Positions 9,292-19,019 of a stretch of DNA of 64,000 nucleotides are shown here, one piece after another (within the stretch, counting starts at the first letter, position 1; each line of letters begins with the position of its first letter). The stretch comes from Diacronema lutheri (taxonomy: Eukaryota > Haptophyta > Pavlovophyceae > Pavlovales > Pavlovaceae): the NCBI GenBank assembly GCA_019448385.1, contig JAGTXO010000001.1:1488001-1552000 (forward strand). The letters are read 5' to 3'. The notes beneath the pieces were generated by a model. The model did no database searches and was not told where the DNA came from. It saw only the letters and a list, made by a program, of their open reading frames with translations. The translations under genes were made by a program, and so were the position numbers.

Positions 9292-10339
9292 TCACAGCCG
9301 GCCTGCGGCTTGAGTCTGCGAGGAGCCCGAGCTGTGGAGCTCGAGACGCGAGAGGAGCTCCTTCCACTTGGCGGGCGGGACTTCACTCCTGGCGCGCAGG
9401 CCCTCGCTGATCTCGCGCGGCTGTTCGGGTGCGCTCCTGCCGTGGTGCACGCGGAGGGAGGCACACCGGCACGCTCACGCGTTCAGCATTGGCGCGGCGC
9501 TCTCCGCAGCGGTGCAGAGGGCAACGCTGCACACTCACTTGACGTGAATGTACATGTCTTTTGTCATCCGCTTGAGGACGAGGTCCTCGAGGCTGCCGCC
9601 GAACGCAGCGGTGGTGCGCTTGTTGTCCTTGTCGAGCCCAAGCACACGCAGGCAATCCCACAGCCTCGTCTCAGTGAGCGAGTTGGACGCGAAGCGGACG
9701 GCGCCGATGACAACGCAGACGAGCGCGCGGTAGTGCGCGTCATCAGGCTGCTCCTTGCCGAGCGGCGTCTTGCGCTGGAGCGTGCTGACGAGGAAGAACT
9801 TGTGCGGGCCGGCCTTGTCGAGCCGCTCCTCAGCGTCGGCCTCGCCGTCCCTCTGCGTGCCGGCATCAGGCTCGAGCGCGGCGCCCTTGGCGACAGCTGG
9901 GGCGATTTCGAACCCAAACGTGTCCTTAAGCACCTGGTTCGCATACGCGAACGCGTAGTCGAAGACCTTGCCGCGAGAGTCCTTAAAGTCGGCCATCACG
10001 GCCTTCTTGATGTCGGCGCGCGTGAGGCCCTTCTTCGTGTGTTCGCTGAACAGCAGCATACGCGAGATGTCGCGGCTGAGGCGATCGCGCGTTGCATCGT
10101 CGCATGGCTTGGGCCCCTCGAAGCTCGGCTGCGCGTCATTCTCCTCGTCCTCCGGCTCCTCGGCCGGCACCGTCGTCACTGACGCCGGCTGCGCACGCGG
10201 GCGCAAGGGGATGCGCACGGGTCGGCGCGAGGGCGGTGGGGCGCTGCGCGCAGAGTCGACGATATCTTGGCGAGCAGTGCCTCGGGCCTACCTTTTTGCG
10301 CTGCGACGCCGTGCCCTCGCCCGACTTCCGCTTCGACAT
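9292..10339 (-). CDS. NSE3-like MAGE-domain subunit of the SMC5/6 complex
   Basis: Three exons in transcription order: 10339-10292, 10188-9539 and 9436-9292, giving 280 residues. The introns are GTAGGC...GCGCAG (103 nt) and GTGAGT...GGCAG (102 nt), both phase-consistent. Exon 1 encodes the basic MSKRKSGEGTASQRKK. The central part is a MAGE homology domain: LSRDISRMLLFSEHTKKGLTR, then IKKAVMADFKDSRGKVFDYA, FGFEIAP, KFFLVSTLQ and LWDCLRVLGLDKDN. Single MAGE genes in algae and protists are NSE3, which with NSE1 and NSE4 forms the ubiquitin-ligase/DNA-binding subcomplex of SMC5/6 in DNA repair. The last exon completes the second winged helix and ends after KWKELLSRLELHSSG. Confidence 0.8.
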
Positions 10340-11759
10340 GGCGCTGGCTGAGCGGGGTCGTTGAACTTCCCGCCAAAAGCGAGTGCCAGAGAGGGCGGCC
10401 TCTCCTCACCACGCGTCTTTTTTGCCGGCCGCGCGTCCGAGCGATTTCCCGTCAAACACCTCATCCTCATCGGAGGCTCAGTGTAGCGCGGGTCTTCTTC
10501 GAGGAAGCCGTGTAGCGCGACCTTGCTGGGGAAGCCGTGCGCATTTCGGCCGACAGCCAACGTGTTCGTGCGAACGAGGAGCCGTGGACGTCCGGGCGAG
10601 TCGCTGTTCGCGCTGCGCACCAGCGCAAGGCGCCGCCTGCGCGCTCGGTACCTATTGAAGCGCTCCAGCGCGTCCTTGCTGTGGCCGACGGGGCAACGCG
10701 TCATGTTGATGCCAAGCCGCTCGCCGAGCGCGTGCATGTCCATGACGAAGCTCTCTTGCCGCAGCAGCACGTCGATTGACGGGGCGGGTCGGGCAATCAT
10801 GCGGCCACACCCATTGGCACCCAGCTGGCGCGGCCCAATGGTGCTCACGTGCTCGCTCGAGTTTGCGATCCGCGAGGCGGCCATGAAGCCGCTCGCCGTC
10901 TGGTGGTGCGGCCACTCGTGGAATATCGCAGCGCATGCGACGGCGCGCAGGTAGGCGCCAAAGCGCTCGCGCTCATCCAGCCGGCCCGATGCTCGCAGCT
11001 CATCCTCGTCGCGCACGGTGCCTTCCCAGCCCGCAAGCAGCCAGTCCGCGTGCGAGCGGCGGATGGCGCCAAAGGTGCGCTCAAAGTCGGCGCGCATTCT
11101 GCCCATCTGCGCGTGCGCGCCACCAACTTGCGCGCCAAAGCGTCGTGGATCTGGCAGGCGAATCGCGGCGTCGCCGACCACCTCGTCCAGCCGCACGCGC
11201 ACGGTGAGCCGAGTGAGGATCTCGAGGTACGCAGAGACGACGCGCCCGACGGGCTCGCGCGCCTGGCCGACGGCGAGGAAGCGTCGCTCGCTGAGGCGAT
11301 GCGCGGTGCTCGGGTGTGTAAACCAGTCAAAGCCCCTCTTGCGCGCGTTGGCGAAGGCGCACGCCCACCAGTTGGAGAGCGACGTGGAGCCCGCCTTCCA
11401 CGTGAGGTACGCGATTACGCGCTTCTTCTCGTCCACGTTGACGAGCCGGTCGCGGTCGCACCACGTCGTGCTTGGAGTCAGTCGGTCATATCGAGCGCAA
11501 TACGATGGCTTTGACCAGTCCGCGTCCTCGTAGGTCGGCAGCGCCTCGCCCCTCCACCCGGCCGGCAGGTGCAGCTGCCGTGGTCGGTAACCGCGCGCGC
11601 GCGCCTCGCGCGCCGGAGTCCGGACCGTGCAGCGGCGCGCGAGGAGCGCGTGGTGCGCGACGAGCGCCGCAGGCGCACTTGATGGTGCGATCGACCGGCT
11701 CGGGCAGTAGCGCGCGTACGCAGCGTACGCACGGCCATAACGGCGAGCTTCGGCTGCAT
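10288..11759 (-). CDS. Carbohydrate-sulfotransferase-like protein (Sulfotransfer_2 type)
   Basis: A Golgi-type sulfotransferase fold that would use PAPS. The 5'-phosphosulfate-binding loop is RVIAYLTWKAGSTSLSNWW (nt about 11370-11430) and the 3'-phosphate-binding block is FLAVGQAREPVGRVVSAYLE. The C-terminal half has the expected Phe/Arg-rich helices. No in-frame ATG precedes these motifs in the same frame. The ATG at 11759 lies in another frame, so a 5' intron between it and the PAPS loop is likely. The 3' end is also odd: after FLEEDP the frame runs into an Arg-rich tail overlapping NSE3 exon 1. The duplicated copy near 27 kb instead keeps a family-like end (VCRVFFQDFACFGY). This copy may therefore have lost its true terminus. 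Confidence 0.6.
10490..10663. repeat. 174-bp duplicated segment, copy 1 (partner at 26898-27071)
   Basis: Same orientation as the partner 16,408 bp away. Three mismatches were counted over 174 bp. It corresponds to the coding sequence for the FNRYRARRRRLALVRSANSD...HGFLEEDP part of the sulfotransferase. The high identity argues for a recent duplication or gene conversion. Confidence 0.9.
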
Positions 11760-11815
11760 TGCTCCCGCGGCGCGTAAAAATTAAAATCAGGACGGAAATG
11801 GAAATTGGGTCATGT

Positions 11816-12047
11816 TGCGTGCGCCCTTTCGCTCGCTCCGTTTGTCCAGCCTCGGCCCCGTGCGCGCCCCTCCTGCTGACCCGCCTGTAAGCGTCGTTAG
11901 TATAATTCCTTAGGCCGCTCCTTGCCGTCCCGGCCGTCCCCGCTGCCCGTGCACAGGGTCGACGCCCTGACTTCGGACCGACGCTGCGTGCGCACTTTCG
12001 CTCGCTCCGGTCGTCACGCCTCGGCCCCGTGCACGCCCCTCCTGCTG
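11816..12047. repeat. 63-bp imperfect direct repeat pair (11816-11878 and 11985-12047)
   Basis: Two copies 169 bp apart share the layout tgcgtgcg..ctttcgctcg followed by cctcggccccgtgc.cgcccc and tcctgctg, with several substitutions. They lie between the RF2 3' end and the presumed sulfotransferase start, so they may be promoter modules. Between them, at 11889-11904, is aagcgtcgttagtata, which recurs at 35506. Confidence 0.7.
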
Positions 12048-12074
12048 CCGTGGTCCCGTGGTCCCGTGGCCCTG

Positions 12075-13451
12075 TCACTCTGCGGGGCCTGACGCCAGGC
12101 CCGATGTTGTGCTGTCGCACCCGGCGACGGTGGCCTGCGCCTGCGCCCGATGGAAGGCTTCAATAAATGGCCCGAGCTCGCCGTCGAGCACGTCCTGTGG
12201 CTGCGAGCTCTCGTGGCCAGTGCGCACGTCCTTGACCATCTTGTACGGCTGAAGGACGTAGCTGCGTATCTGCGCGCCCCACTCCGCCTTGACCGCGTCG
12301 CCTCGAATGGCTTGCAGCTCGGCGACGCGCTGCTCCTCCATCACCGCGAGGAGCTTGCCGCGCAAGATCTGCATGGCGCGCTGCTTGTTGAGCGGCTGAG
12401 TGCGCTCCTCTGTGCACTTGACCGCCAGCCCGGTGGGCAGATGCTTGATGCGCACGCCCGTCTCCACCTTGTTCACGTTCTGTCCACCCGCGCCACCCGA
12501 GCGCATCGTCGTGATCTCGAGGTCGGTCGCGGGGATGTCGACGTCGCGCAGCGCGAGCTCCGCATCGTCGAGCAGCGGCATGATCTCGACGCCCGCAAAG
12601 GTGGTCATCCGCTTGGCCTGCGCGTTGAATGGTGAAATGCGCACGAGGCGGTGCGTGCCCTTCTCGGCGCGCAGCCAGCCGTACGCGTACTCGCCGTCGA
12701 CCTCGACGGTCGCCGACTTGTACCCGACCTCGTCGCCGGCCGTAGCGTCGACGAGCTTCGCGCGGAAGCCCTGGCGCTCGGCGAAGCGGAGGAACATCCG
12801 CGTGAGCATCTCCGCCCAATCGCACGCCTCCGTCCCGCCCGCACCCGCCGTAATCGTCAGCTGGCACGAGTGCGCGTCGTACTTGCCGCCAAAGAGCCGA
12901 AGCACCTCCCACCGGCCCATGTCCGCATCGGCGGCATGCAGCTTGTCGCGCACGTCGGCGAGCATCTCGGTAGTCTCGGCATTGCTCGAGCTGCCTGCAT
13001 CGCCCGCAAGCTCGACGATCGCCGCCGCATCGTCCACCGCGCGCCGCCAGCTGGCGACCCGCTCGACGAGCGCCTTGGCCGCGCTCAGCCGGCGTACGAC
13101 GCGCTGCGCGCTGTCCGTGTCGTCCCAGAACGCGGGATGCTGCGTCGCTGCCTCAAGCTCACAGATCATCTCGCGTTGCGTCGCAGTGTCTGCGAGTGGC
13201 GCGTTCTCCTCGACGCGCGCCGCGAGCGCGCGTGCAAGCCTGCGTACGTCGCCGAGCGCATCCTGCGCGTCCGCGCCGCCCGCGCTGCTGCTGATCAGCG
13301 CGCGTGGGGCGCGCAGGATGGCGGTTCCACCCAAGCGTGGCCGCATGAGCCGCGCGCATTCCGCGGTGCGCGCTCGCCCGCGCACGCAGCGCGGCGCCAC
13401 CGAGGTGCGAACTGCCGCGGCCATGAGGCACGCGAGCACGCCGGCCGCCAT
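12075..13451 (-). CDS. prfB: Peptide chain release factor 2, organellar
   Basis: Class-I release factor that recognises UGA/UAA and hydrolyses peptidyl-tRNA, 458 residues, intronless. The stop-codon recognition tripeptide SPF (RF2-specific; RF1 has PAT/PVT) is at residues 273-275. The catalytic GGQ lies in [12 protein letters not shown] at 322-324. The N-terminal domain begins near residue 65 after a roughly 60-residue Arg/Ala-rich leader starting [20 protein letters not shown], suggesting import into plastid or mitochondrion; plastid is favoured because plastid-bearing algae keep PrfB. There is no sign of the programmed frameshift used by bacterial prfB. Confidence 0.92.
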   Translation of the reverse strand: MAAGVLACLMAAAVRTSVAPRCVRGRARTAECARLMRPRLGGTAILRAPRALISSSAGGADAQDALGDVRRLARALAARVEENAPLADTATQREMICELEAATQHPAFWDDTDSAQRVVRRLSAAKALVERVASWRRAVDDAAAIVELAGDAGSSSNAETTEMLADVRDKLHAADADMGRWEVLRLFGGKYDAHSCQLTITAGAGGTEACDWAEMLTRMFLRFAERQGFRAKLVDATAGDEVGYKSATVEVDGEYAYGWLRAEKGTHRLVRISPFNAQAKRMTTFAGVEIMPLLDDAELALRDVDIPATDLEITTMRSGGAGGQNVNKVETGVRIKHLPTGLAVKCTEERTQPLNKQRAMQILRGKLLAVMEEQRVAELQAIRGDAVKAEWGAQIRSYVLQPYKMVKDVRTGHESSQPQDVLDGELGPFIEAFHRAQAQATVAGCDSTTSGLASGPAE

Positions 13452-13538
13452 CGCTCGGCGGCGAGGAAATCAACCAATTTTAAAATAGCATCCCCAAAGC
13501 CCAAAGGCCAAAAGGCTTGAAACGGTTCGGCCGTGCGA

Positions 13539-13721
13539 ATGGCCCAGCAGCTCCGCCCTCCGATCACGAGCAGCAGGCAGTCCAGGGGCTCCCTCGCGAG
13601 CCCGGGCGACATATTTCTCGTCCCTCCTGGTAGCCCGGGCCCGAGCTCGCCGAACAGGCGAATGCTCCTGCCTCCGGCCCCCGGCAACATGCTCTTCTCG
13701 CCTGGCGCCCGGCGCGATGCG

Positions 13722-13760
<39 letters not shown>

Positions 13761-15028
13761 ATCCGCGCACACGAGATGCGTGGCGCGGTGCGGGGCCTCA
13801 CTGCATGGCAGGTGGGTGCAGTGCGGGCGCAAGCCATCTGCCCGCTCGCTGTGGTGCTCGCTCACGCGCACACTACGGCCTTTCGTGCGCCACGCGACGC
13901 GCGTGCCGCGTTGCGCAGACCGGACGGCACAAGGAGCTCGATCGCGAGCTCGCCGACCTTGAGGCTGCGTTCGCCAACAAGGTGCGCGAGCTGCGAAGCA
14001 GGCTCGCCGACGACTTCATCGCGGCCAAGGGGCTCATGAACGAGCGCCTGCGCGCCCTCGAAGTGGAGCAGCGCGCGCAGCAGATGCCGGTGGAGAAGTG
14101 GGCGCTCGGCCCGCTGCTCGCGCGACACGAGGATGAGATCACGATGGTACACACCGAGCTCGCGGCGGAGCTGCGCAACATTCAAGACGTGCACGAGCGG
14201 CTCATTGATCAGCTCAAACACCTTCGCGCGCGCGACGAGCGCCGATTGCATCAGCGGAAGGAGGCCGTTACAAACGTGATCTCGACGATGCAGACGATGC
14301 AGGCAGAGCTCGCGCGCACGCTCGAGCGCGCGGACAAGGCGGAGCGCTCGGCGCTCGGTTGGCACAGCGAATGCGAGAGCTTGCGACTCAAGCTGCGCGA
14401 GGCGGACGAGCGCGACACGCGCGCCGCCGCGGACCGCGTGGCGCGCGAGATGGCAGAGAGCTCGCACGCGCGCGAGGCAGCGGGCAGGAGGGCGGCCGAG
14501 GAGAAGGCCGCCGAGCGCGAGGCGCAGTTGCGCGAATCGCGCGAGCAGGTGCTCGCCTTGCGCGAGAAGATGGAGGCTGATCGCGAGACGCGCGAAGTCA
14601 GCTCCTTCACGAGCCCACGGCGCACTGTGCGCGCAGCCCAGCACCGAGCACCGCGTTGCGCCGGGCAGCGCGTGCGCCATCGGCTCGCTTCGTCACCGTG
14701 TGCCCCGCCCGTCCCGCCCTGTGCGCGCGCGCAGCTGTGGGGACCATGCTCGTCGCAGCCGCCGGCGCCGCGGACGGCCGACTCCATCCAGTCACGCCGC
14801 GCCATCTTCGAAGGGCCGGGTTCGGAAGGCAAGGGACAATCCCGCGGCAAGGAGAACAGCGGCTCCGCGGCGGTGAGCTCAAAACCCACGTTCCGCAGGT
14901 TTCCGACGCTGCCACCAAGCTTCACGCAGGGCCCAAATTCGGCGCGCAAGGACATGCCAGCCGCCGCAGCACACGCGAGCGCGCGCCGTGGCCGCAACTC
15001 GCTCTCACCTGCACAGCCCATGGGTTGA
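13539..15028 (+). CDS. Coiled-coil protein with poly-Asp run and KEN box, unknown function
   Basis: Proposed exons are 13539-13811, 13919-14596 and 14735-15028; both introns are GT...CAG and phase 0. Exon 1 encodes a Pro/Ser-rich head and a run of about 11 Asp from a (gac)n repeat. Exon 2 is a long coiled coil of about 220 residues from TGRHKELDRELADLEAAF through REQVLALREKMEAD. Exon 3 is basic and Ser/Pro-rich with SIQSRRAIFEGPGSEG and RGKENSGSA, where KEN matches an APC/C degron. The domain order recalls SOGA/kinesin-tail or spindle-associated proteins, but I recognise no family. The second intron has no in-frame stop and could be retained. Confidence 0.6.
13724..13758. repeat. (GAC)n trinucleotide run encoding poly-Asp
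   Basis: About 11-12 consecutive gac triplets inside exon 1 of the coiled-coil gene. It is likely length-polymorphic. Confidence 0.9.
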
Positions 15029-15070
15029 TTCAGTCTATGGGCCGTTCTGCGCACGTGCCACAGCGCTCGC

Positions 15071-16466
15071 TCACCGCGAGTTCTCGCACTGCTGCATCGC
15101 CTTGAGGAGCGCGGCGACGATCACCGTCTCCTCCGAGTCGGGCAGCGGCCTGAGCATGTTGACGGCAAGTGCCATCATTCGCTGCGCCGCCCGGCGCATG
15201 CCGATGATGACTGGGTCGGACATGGTGAGCTCGAAGCGGTGGGGCGTGCGCACGTACTCGAGGGTCGGCGCACGGCCCTCCATCAACACGACCTTGCCGC
15301 CCCCGCCCATCTTGGCGGCCGCTGCGGACGCGAAGGCAACCACCTCGCCTTGCGTCTGCTCGGCCACGGCGGGAAGGTGCTTGCCGATCACGGCCTCCTT
15401 GAGCAGCGTGTTGGCCACTTGGCTCACACACACGTCGAGCCCAGCGCCGATGCGAATGTCCCACGCCTCGTTGTGCCAGCCGAAATCGAGCGCACCAATG
15501 AACTCGGCGAGGAGCGCGGGCGAGAGCACCGCGGACATGTCGTATTTGCCTTGAGGCGGGGCGGGGCGGGGCGGGGCGGGGGTCTGGTGAGCAGCGGCGC
15601 GCGGGCTCGACGCGTGCAGCGTGCGTCGCCGCACCGCGCCGCGCACCCTCGTCGTTTGGCTGCAGGCCAAGGGTGGCGCACCGCTTGGTCGCGAGGAGCG
15701 TGAGAGCTCGAAAGACGTTGCCATTCGACCAGGTGACCGCGTTGGGCAGCGCAGCCTTCACGCGGTCAACCGTCGTGCCCTTGCCCGTGCCGCTCAGGCC
15801 CTGGAGCACGACGACGCAGCCGGAGGCGGCGCAATCGCCGAGCGCGTCGACGATGATCCCCGCCACCTCGACTGCGCTCTTGCCGAGCACATCAATCTTC
15901 TTCACGTCCTCGACGGGCGGGTTTGCGGCGAGCACGCCCTTGTCGACCGCAAGGCGGATACCAGCCTTCAGCTTGTCGTCGTCCTCGGCATCGCGCTCGA
16001 TGATCGCGTGCATCTCGCGCGTGGCGAAGTCGACAAAGGGCTGGTGGCGCGAAAACGTGCCGATGATTGCGTTTGTCGTTGTGTCGTCCTGCGCCATCAA
16101 CACCTCTCGCGTGAAGGCGCCCGAGCGCTCGAGACCGGACGCGACGAGTGCCGTGTGCACGTGCGCCCAGTAGACGCGCCAGAACTCCGATTCGCTGCAG
16201 GCACGCGGGATGAGCCGGTACGAGAGAGCGGCGATCGCCGCGCTCCGCTGCGCGTGTCGCGCGCTCAGCGCGCGGAAGTGGGAAAACTCCCAGAGCTCAG
16301 GCATGAGCTCGGCGCGCGGCGCGCGAGCTGCGGCAAGGAACGTGTCCGCGGGGATAGACGCCACCTGTTCGAACAGCGCCAACTGCTCCTCGTTCGCGAC
16401 GTTGCTCCCATCGAACCAGCTGCTCGGCCAGTCCCCCTCGGCCTCGCTCGTCGCAGCCTGGCCCAT
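15071..16466 (-). CDS. BSD domain-cytidylate kinase-like fusion protein
   Basis: Exon 1 runs 16466-15682, then an intron, then exon 2 from about 15560 to 15071. The first half has a BSD domain (ELWEFSHFRALSARHA, ISESEFWRVYW-type block SESEFWRVYWAHVHTAL, residues about 55-120). The second half has a P-loop nucleotide kinase, LQGLSGTGKGTTVDRVKAAL with SNGNVFRALTLLA, as in cytidylate kinases (GxSGTGKG...GAMYRALT). Exon 2 adds GLDVCVSQVANTLLKEAVIG, VVLMEGRAPTLEYVRTPHRF and IGMRRAAQRMMA. I recall this layout from protist proteins annotated as cytidylate kinase-like; the substrate is unproven. The donor is GTGCGC at 15681. The acceptor is uncertain: CTCAAG fits the protein but not the phase. The presumed polypyrimidine tract is a (CCCCG)n array. 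It is head to head with the next gene, 58 bp between starts. Confidence 0.75.
15557..15583. repeat. (GGGGC)n array in an intron acceptor region
   Basis: Four to five ggggc units on the plus strand, which read as (GCCCC)n on the transcribed strand just before the presumed 3' splice site of the BSD-kinase gene. It resembles the C9orf72-type hexanucleotide in being G4-capable. Confidence 0.85.
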
Positions 16467-16524
16467 GGAGGTTTGGACGGGTTCGCGTTTTGGGGCTCGG
16501 CGCCGCAGCTGCTGGATTCAGCCG

Positions 16525-18942
16525 ATGTTCAACATGGGTGGAAGGAAGCGGGCGCGCGCGGCGGAGGTGGGCGGTGCGGCGGAGGGCGAGGGCGTGACGG
16601 ATCTCTCCGAGCGCACTGCGATGCAATTCGTGATGGCGGCACTCGGCTCCATCGAGCGGCTGGGCGAAGCGCATGGCGCGACCGCGCATGGCGGCGCGCT
16701 GCTCGACCGCGCGGCGCAGAGCGTGATCACGTCGGAGCTCGTACGCTGTCTCGGGCGCGCGATGGTCGATCGGCACCCTACGTCGACGCCCGTGAGCCTA
16801 TCCGACATCTTTGACGTGAGCGAGTTTGCAGTGCGCATCCTCGTCAGCCTGCCGCTGAGGAATAGGCTTGCGTGCGCTCTCGTATGCACCACGTGGCGGA
16901 GTCGCGTGCAGCACGACTGCGAGGACGAGGACCGGTACGACTCGAAGACGCTGCGCTGCACGCTGCTGAGCCGTACCAAAGCGCCCGTCATCCAGCTCGG
17001 CCTCTTCTCGCGTGGCTCCAAAACGTTTGTCCTCGTGCGCGCGCACAGCGACCCCACCCCGCTTTTCCCTCCTCCGCCTCTTCGCGCGCAGCGGTGGCCG
17101 GCAAGCCGCGTGCAGCGGCAGGCCGGTCGCGCGCGGCCGCGTGCCGTATCGCGCTTGCGTGCATACGAGCGTGGCGTGGTGCGCTGCTCACGTCCCGCGC
17201 GCCGATCACCCCGACTCACGCTTGCGCGCGCGGTGCGCCAGGCCCTTTCCAAGGCTTGCGAGCTTACAAAGTTGCTGTGCACGACGGCCCCGGACGCGTC
17301 GCAGCAGCAGCAGCAGCAGCACGAATGGAACGTGCCGATGGTCTCGCACGAAGCCATGGCCGCGTGGAGCCGCTTTTGGCCTTCGAGCGGCAGCGCAGGG
17401 GCTCCAGCCGCAGAGCCACCAGCCGGCGAGCGCGCGTCAGATCAGCTTCCGCCGGACAAGGCGCTGCTGCACGAGCCCTTCGACTCGCAGGTCGTGGTCA
17501 ATAACGCGGGCTCGTACCTCATGTTGCTGCAGCAGGCATGCGCACGTCGCGCCCGCCCTTTGCTGCCCCGCTGCGCGCGCGCGCGCGCGTGCAGCTGGGA
17601 CTGTCGTGCGGTGCGGCGGCCAGAGGCGAGTGGCTCAGCACAGGCGGGGCTTGCGCGGCGCCACCCGCGACTCGCAGGGCATGGTGCGGCTCTTCTACGC
17701 GCTCTTCCACCGCGATTGGACGCCCGAGCAGGTGAAGCTGCCGTGCGCGTGCATGGCCGTATGCGATACGTCAGCCTCCCGCGCGCGCGTGCCAGTGTCG
17801 CTCACGATCCACGGCTGCGCGCCGCCTCCCTTCCGTGCCACGCCAGATCTCGCTCAGCTTTGCCATGCCGCCGCGCGTGACCGCGCTCCAGTTCTTCCCG
17901 CTCGACAACAATGTGCGTGCGCACCGCGCTAGCCCGGACAGGGGTGCCCGGACAGGCGACTGCGCCTCCCGCAAGGCCCCGCCGGCGCGCGATCGGATCT
18001 TCGCGCCGTCTGCCGTGCGCGGCACGCGTGCTCACCGCTGCCCGCCGCCGCACGCCGCGCACGCGCCGCTGCGCGCTCGGCGTAGGTCTTCGCGATCGCG
18101 CACGCCGCTGCTGGCGCGGAGGGCGAGGGCGAGAAGCACGCGGTGCACACACTTCAGGTTCTCACTGTGCGCGGTGCAGTCATCCAGACGCTGCGCGGCT
18201 TCCACCAGCAGCCGATCGAGGGGATCTGGTGCGCGCCGCACTGCTGGCTGCAGCTGTGCGCGCACGCCCGCAGCAGGTGCGATCCCCAGCCTCACTCACG
18301 CCCGCGCGACGCGACGCGACACGCGTTGTACCTCCGCGCGCTCGACGATCGATCGTGCGCAGGTACTACAAGGGGGCGAACGGGAGCTTCACCTTCCAAG
18401 TGACGCACTCGGCCGACGTGATTCACTGGTGGCGGCTCTCGCACAACCCGCAGTGGCCGGGCATGGTGCACTCGACGCCCGCGCGCTCGCTCCCGCTGCC
18501 GCCGCTTGCCTCGCCAGCCGTTGCAGTGCGACTCCATCCGTCGGGCGATGCGGTGGTCGTCGCGTCGCGCGAGCAGCTGCGTGTGCACTCCTTCAACAGG
18601 ACCGTGCCGGACGCGCGCCGCGCGATGCGCGTCGTAACGGCCGCGACGCTCCTCTGCGTCGAGCGCGACGGCATCCTTCTCGTCGCCGGTTCGACCACGT
18701 CGGTGCGCAGCGACCAGATCCTCTTCTTCAGCTGCGCGGGTCTCGCGCTGCTGCGCAAGTGCACGCTGCCAAACGGCTGCGGTGCGTTCGTCGCCGGCCA
18801 GCCGAGGCCAATCATCACGGCGATCGGCCCGCCCGAGGTGCCCGAGACGCGCACGATGAAGAAGCGGCAGACGGACGCCATCCACGAGCTCGCTGTCGGC
18901 AACGACCGGGGCGAGACCATCCTCTTGGCGTATAGAATTTAG
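16525..18942 (+). CDS. F-box-like protein with C-terminal propeller-like region, multi-exon
   Basis: The start MFNMGGRKRARAAEVGG follows a 58-bp divergent promoter. Exon 1 (16525-17034) contains an F-box-like segment, VSEFAVRILVSLPLRNRL then ALVCTTWRSRVQ. Exon 2 starts at 17242 (ALSKACELTKLLC) and holds a CAG run encoding six Gln and HEPFDSQVVVNNAGSYLMLL. Further coding blocks in shifted frames, implying introns, are GMVRLFYALFHRDWTPEQ (about 17680), PPRVTALQFFPLDNN (about 17870), VHTLQVLTVRGAVIQTLRGF (about 18145) and a last exon from about 18360 (YYKGANGSFTFQVTHSADV) to the stop. The C-terminal strands look like a beta-propeller, which would fit an SCF substrate receptor. Internal splice sites are unresolved; one donor may be GC. 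Confidence 0.6.
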
Positions 18943-19019
18943 GTGGGGCGCCGCGGCCGCCGACGCGCCCAGGCCCAAGCGCGAGTGCAGCCTGCGCCCT
19001 GACTCGTGAACTGTCCAAT

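Noticed and set aside
12075-13451. Programmed frameshift in release factor 2 as in bacteria
   Set aside because: The frame is continuous from leader to stop, and no in-frame early TGA with a slippery CTT is present.
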